Source of the DNA: Synaphobranchus kaupii
Taxonomy: Eukaryota; Chordata; Actinopteri; Anguilliformes; Synaphobranchidae
Direction: 5' to 3'
Length of the DNA stretch: 64,000 nt
Assembly: GCA_029718625.1 (NCBI GenBank)
Contig: CM056377.1
Coordinates: 39,308,699 to 39,372,698, forward strand
Positions 63,801 through 64,000 of this stretch are shown here, piece after piece. How positions within the stretch are numbered: position 1 is the stretch's first letter; each line of letters opens with the position of its first letter. The translations under genes were made by a program, and so were the position numbers. The notes under the pieces are model-generated. The model worked only from the letters and a program-made list of their open reading frames with translations, was not told where the DNA came from and searched no databases.

Positions 63801-64000
63801 AAAGTTTTTAAACTTTTTTTCCCCCTACAATTGGTTGCATAGTAGAACCCGCTGGGATATAAATGGGTCTAACTAAAATATTCCTTTTTGTCTGCTTTCC
63901 AAATAATACACCTGTTTGATTTGAAAATTCCTTCCAAACTGTTTGATTTTGTTTACACCCCTCTTCATATCTAACACTGTTCATATTGTATTGCTGACCA
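60861..64000 (-). other. Partial intron upstream of the II-S6 exon
   Basis: No exon was recognised. The domain II pore exon must lie beyond 64000. It contains a pair of related roughly 50-bp segments (61775-61825 and 62770-62825), a perfect 12-bp inverted repeat of CACAAACTGTCA at 62922-62959, and a moderately GC-rich patch at 63440-63600. Nothing else stands out. Confidence 0.6.

Noticed and set aside
1..64000. Search for CRISPR arrays, tRNA or rRNA genes, operons or a phage-like system
   Set aside because: No regularly spaced short repeats, cloverleaf-forming segments or compact gene clusters were seen. The composition and gene structure are those of a vertebrate nuclear genome.

Overview
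The window is vertebrate, most probably teleost, genomic DNA. It has small phase-conserved exons in large AT-rich introns, a sodium-channel gene of the SCN5A type, and fish-typical repeats (Tc1 elements, a DIRS1-like retrotransposon, a hAT relic, an 'ACATTACATTACAGGCATTTAGCAG'-type repeat in two copies). No bacterial-style gene, CRISPR array, tRNA or rRNA was found.

The only host gene I can support is on the minus strand. It is the 3' half of a voltage-gated sodium channel alpha subunit orthologous to SCN5A (teleost scn5La group). Eleven exons were placed to the base from splice sites and phase. They run from the domain II S6 exon (60422-60860) to the stop codon at 21328, and domain I and most of domain II lie beyond the right edge. 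With one apparent extra base in the first exon discounted, the joined coding sequence is 3087 nt, or 1028 codons plus stop, and every junction phase agrees. The exons encode II-S6, the II-III linker with an ankyrin-G motif, domain III, the III-IV linker with the IFM inactivation particle, domain IV, and a C-terminus with EF-hand-like, IQ, PY and PDZ-ligand elements. Residue numbers below count from the first residue of the 60860 exon.

The most interesting signal is a second, divergent, fully open 123-nt exon at 31053-31175. It sits just upstream of the normal 123-nt domain III S3-S4 exon (30469-30591), has the same phase and its own splice sites. It looks like a mutually exclusive voltage-sensor exon at the position where mammalian channels carry a stop-containing 'poison' exon.

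Layout: 1-21327 is intergenic and 3'-flanking DNA, with a structurally intact Tc1 transposon (7883-9488), a repeat copy, LTR fragments, a 500-bp assembly gap and a retroposon. 21328-40995 holds exons 28 to 19, with three DNA-transposon derivatives stacked in the last intron. 40996-60421 is one 19.4-kb intron that contains a CpG-rich patch, a 1-kb palindromic element, a complete 5.9-kb DIRS1-like retrotransposon with open gag, RT/RNase H and tyrosine-recombinase frames, a hAT relic with a target-site duplication, and a duplicated 270-bp non-coding segment. 60422-64000 holds the II-S6 exon and part of the intron upstream of it.
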